Position numbers and translations under genes: made by a program. A DNA stretch of 64,000 nucleotides from NCBI GenBank assembly GCA_025963725.1, contig JAOQAE010000003.1:496001-560000 (forward strand), given 5' to 3'. Below the pieces are notes generated by a model. The model ran no database searches and was not told the DNA's origin. It saw nothing but the letters and a program-made list of their open reading frames with translations. Source of the stretch: Bacteroidota bacterium. GTDB taxonomy: Bacteria; Bacteroidota; Bacteroidia; 2-12-FULL-35-15. This document shows positions 63,301 through 64,000 of the stretch, one piece after another. Position 1 is the first letter of the stretch, and each line of letters starts with the position of its first letter.

Positions 63301-63509
63301 TTTAAATGATTCTCATGTTTGTGCGTTGTCATTTCGAGCGAAGTCGAGAAGGCATGAAGAATCATTACCGTTCGACTTGTTCTCGATACGCTCGTACCTC
63401 GCACTCGAACTGACGTTTGAGTTCTACTCGTCCATAGATGTCACTTCGAGTTCGACCGCAGGGAGAGTATCGAGAAGTAAACATCATAGAGGCATATCAA
63501 AAAAATAGA

Positions 63510-63525
63510 TGTTCCACGTGAAACA
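63510..63525. promoter_or_regulatory. parS site 3 (ParB binding)
   Basis: TGTTCCACGTGAAACA, identical to the classical Bacillus parS sequence. Confidence 0.8.
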
Positions 63526-63663
63526 TCTAATGATTTGTGCGTTGTCATTCGAGCGAAGTCGAGAAAGCGTAAAGAATTGCATTACCGTTCGACTTGTTCT
63601 CGATACGCTCGTGCCTCGCACTCGAACTGACGTTTAGTTCTACTTCGTTCTTAACGATAGGTA

Positions 63664-63679
63664 CGTTCCACGTGAAACA
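63664..63679. promoter_or_regulatory. parS site 4 (ParB binding)
   Basis: CGTTCCACGTGAAACA, 15 of 16 positions of parS. Confidence 0.7.
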
Positions 63680-64000
63680 TTAACGGTTACCATGTTTGTG
63701 CGTGCGTTGTCATTTCGAGAGAAGTCGAGAAAGCGCGAAGAATTGCATTACCATTCAACTTGTTTCGATACGCTCGTGCCTCGCACTCGAACTGACGTTT
63801 AAGTTCTCTTCGTTTGAGTAGTTCGGCCGCAGGGTTCGATCGAAGGGAGAGTATCGAGAAGGGAACATCACATAGAATCTGTATAAATCCATTATTTAAA
63901 GCTGGTTCGCAGACTTCGATAGTTTTACTTTTATCGGCGCCTTACTTTTATAACCAGCTGACTTGATCTTTTAACTGCTATGCAAAATTTAACTAATTGT

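Larger units (their letters stand above)
62950..64000. repeat. Gene-free array of parS sites and dispersed repeats
   Basis: About 1.05 kb without a credible gene. Element A (CATTACCGTTCGACTTGTTC... ...GCACTCGAACTGACGTT) occurs at 63034-63088, 63363-63418, 63580-63635 and 63746-63800. Element B (TGTCACTTCGAGTTCGACCG, then AGGGAGAG) is at 62999-63030, 63171-63218, 63439-63479 and, altered, about 63820-63870. Element C (GTTGTCATTTCGAGCGAAGT, CGAGAA) is at 63321-63360, 63536-63570 and 63702-63740. Each carries inverted GTTCGA/TCGAAC or TCGAG/CTCGA cores. Short frames crossing this region simply translate the repeats. After 63890 nothing is recognised except an 8-bp AGCTGGTT/AACCAGCT pair and an ATG at 63980 too close to the edge to judge. 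Confidence 0.75.

Noticed and set aside
63048-63508. Short frames of 63-85 codons in the parS array
   Set aside because: They translate the dispersed repeats and show no start signal or conserved sequence.
62950-63890. Possible CRISPR array
   Set aside because: Repeat units are of uneven length and spacing, contain internal palindromes, and the segments between them are themselves repeated; no cas gene is present.
63980-64000. ATG near the right edge (MQNLTNC...)
   Set aside because: Only seven codons are visible, too few to support a gene.

Overview
The window is chromosomal DNA of a member of the Bacteroidota. The evidence is two giant type IX secretion (T9SS) substrates with gliding-motility C-terminal domains, two PorP/SprF proteins, the gliding lipoprotein GldH, the GldH-RicT-HolB neighbourhood, many short signal peptides and lipoboxes, and promoters of the TTG-N19-21-TAnnTTTG kind typical of this phylum. 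GC content looks moderate (near 50%, estimated by eye). Genus cannot be told from the sequence. I saw no tRNA, rRNA, CRISPR array, phage or complete insertion sequence.

Layout. 1-0.5 kb: the start of a minus-strand hypothetical gene that runs off the left edge. 0.8-13.8 kb: a four-gene T9SS cassette, two repeat-rich secreted proteins followed by two PorP/SprF outer-membrane proteins and a terminator. 13.8-14.66 kb: a gene-free stretch holding two copies of a 240-bp structured repeat. 14.66-20.4 kb: a mixed plus-strand run (serine hydrolase, unknown protein, DEDD exonuclease, broken 23S-IVS-type gene, lipoproteins, a fused peptide-type ABC ATPase). 20.4-44.2 kb: a large envelope-glycan locus with GT2 glycosyltransferases, seven polytopic membrane proteins of GT-C type or resembling it, an AlgI/AlgJ-like O-acetylation pair, a GH5-like hydrolase and lipoproteins. 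Six of its proteins end in, or consist of, a fascin-like beta-trefoil, and five others or the same ones carry jelly-roll-like modules. A 3-oxoacid CoA-transferase operon (scoA/scoB) at its right end is split by one of the membrane proteins, which is visibly AT-richer. 44.5-50.1 kb: conserved core genes pbp1A, gldH, ricT and holB. 50.3-59.3 kb: lipoproteins, a PQQ-type sugar dehydrogenase, an sdpR-sdpI-CPBP operon with a palindromic operator, pgk, ybeY, lutB, an M28 peptidase and rpiB. 59.3-64 kb: probably the replication-origin region, with an AT-rich intergenic stretch containing three TTATCAACA boxes, then nadA, mnmG, and a 1-kb gene-free array with four ParB-type parS sites embedded in repeats.

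How the parts work together. The left cassette pairs secreted or surface adhesin-like proteins with the PorP/SprF proteins that usually help secrete or anchor such T9SS type B substrates. The central locus looks like machinery that builds and decorates a surface polysaccharide: GT2 enzymes load a polyprenyl carrier, GT-C enzymes transfer the sugar in the periplasm, AlgI/AlgJ-like proteins acetylate, and the GH5-like enzyme trims. The repeated trefoil and jelly-roll modules would give each membrane enzyme its own periplasmic glycan-binding or docking head. This last point is inference and is the most novel idea in the window. The right end combines DnaA-box-like sequences, mnmG and parS, and gene orientation diverges from the stretch next to nadA, which fits an origin of replication.
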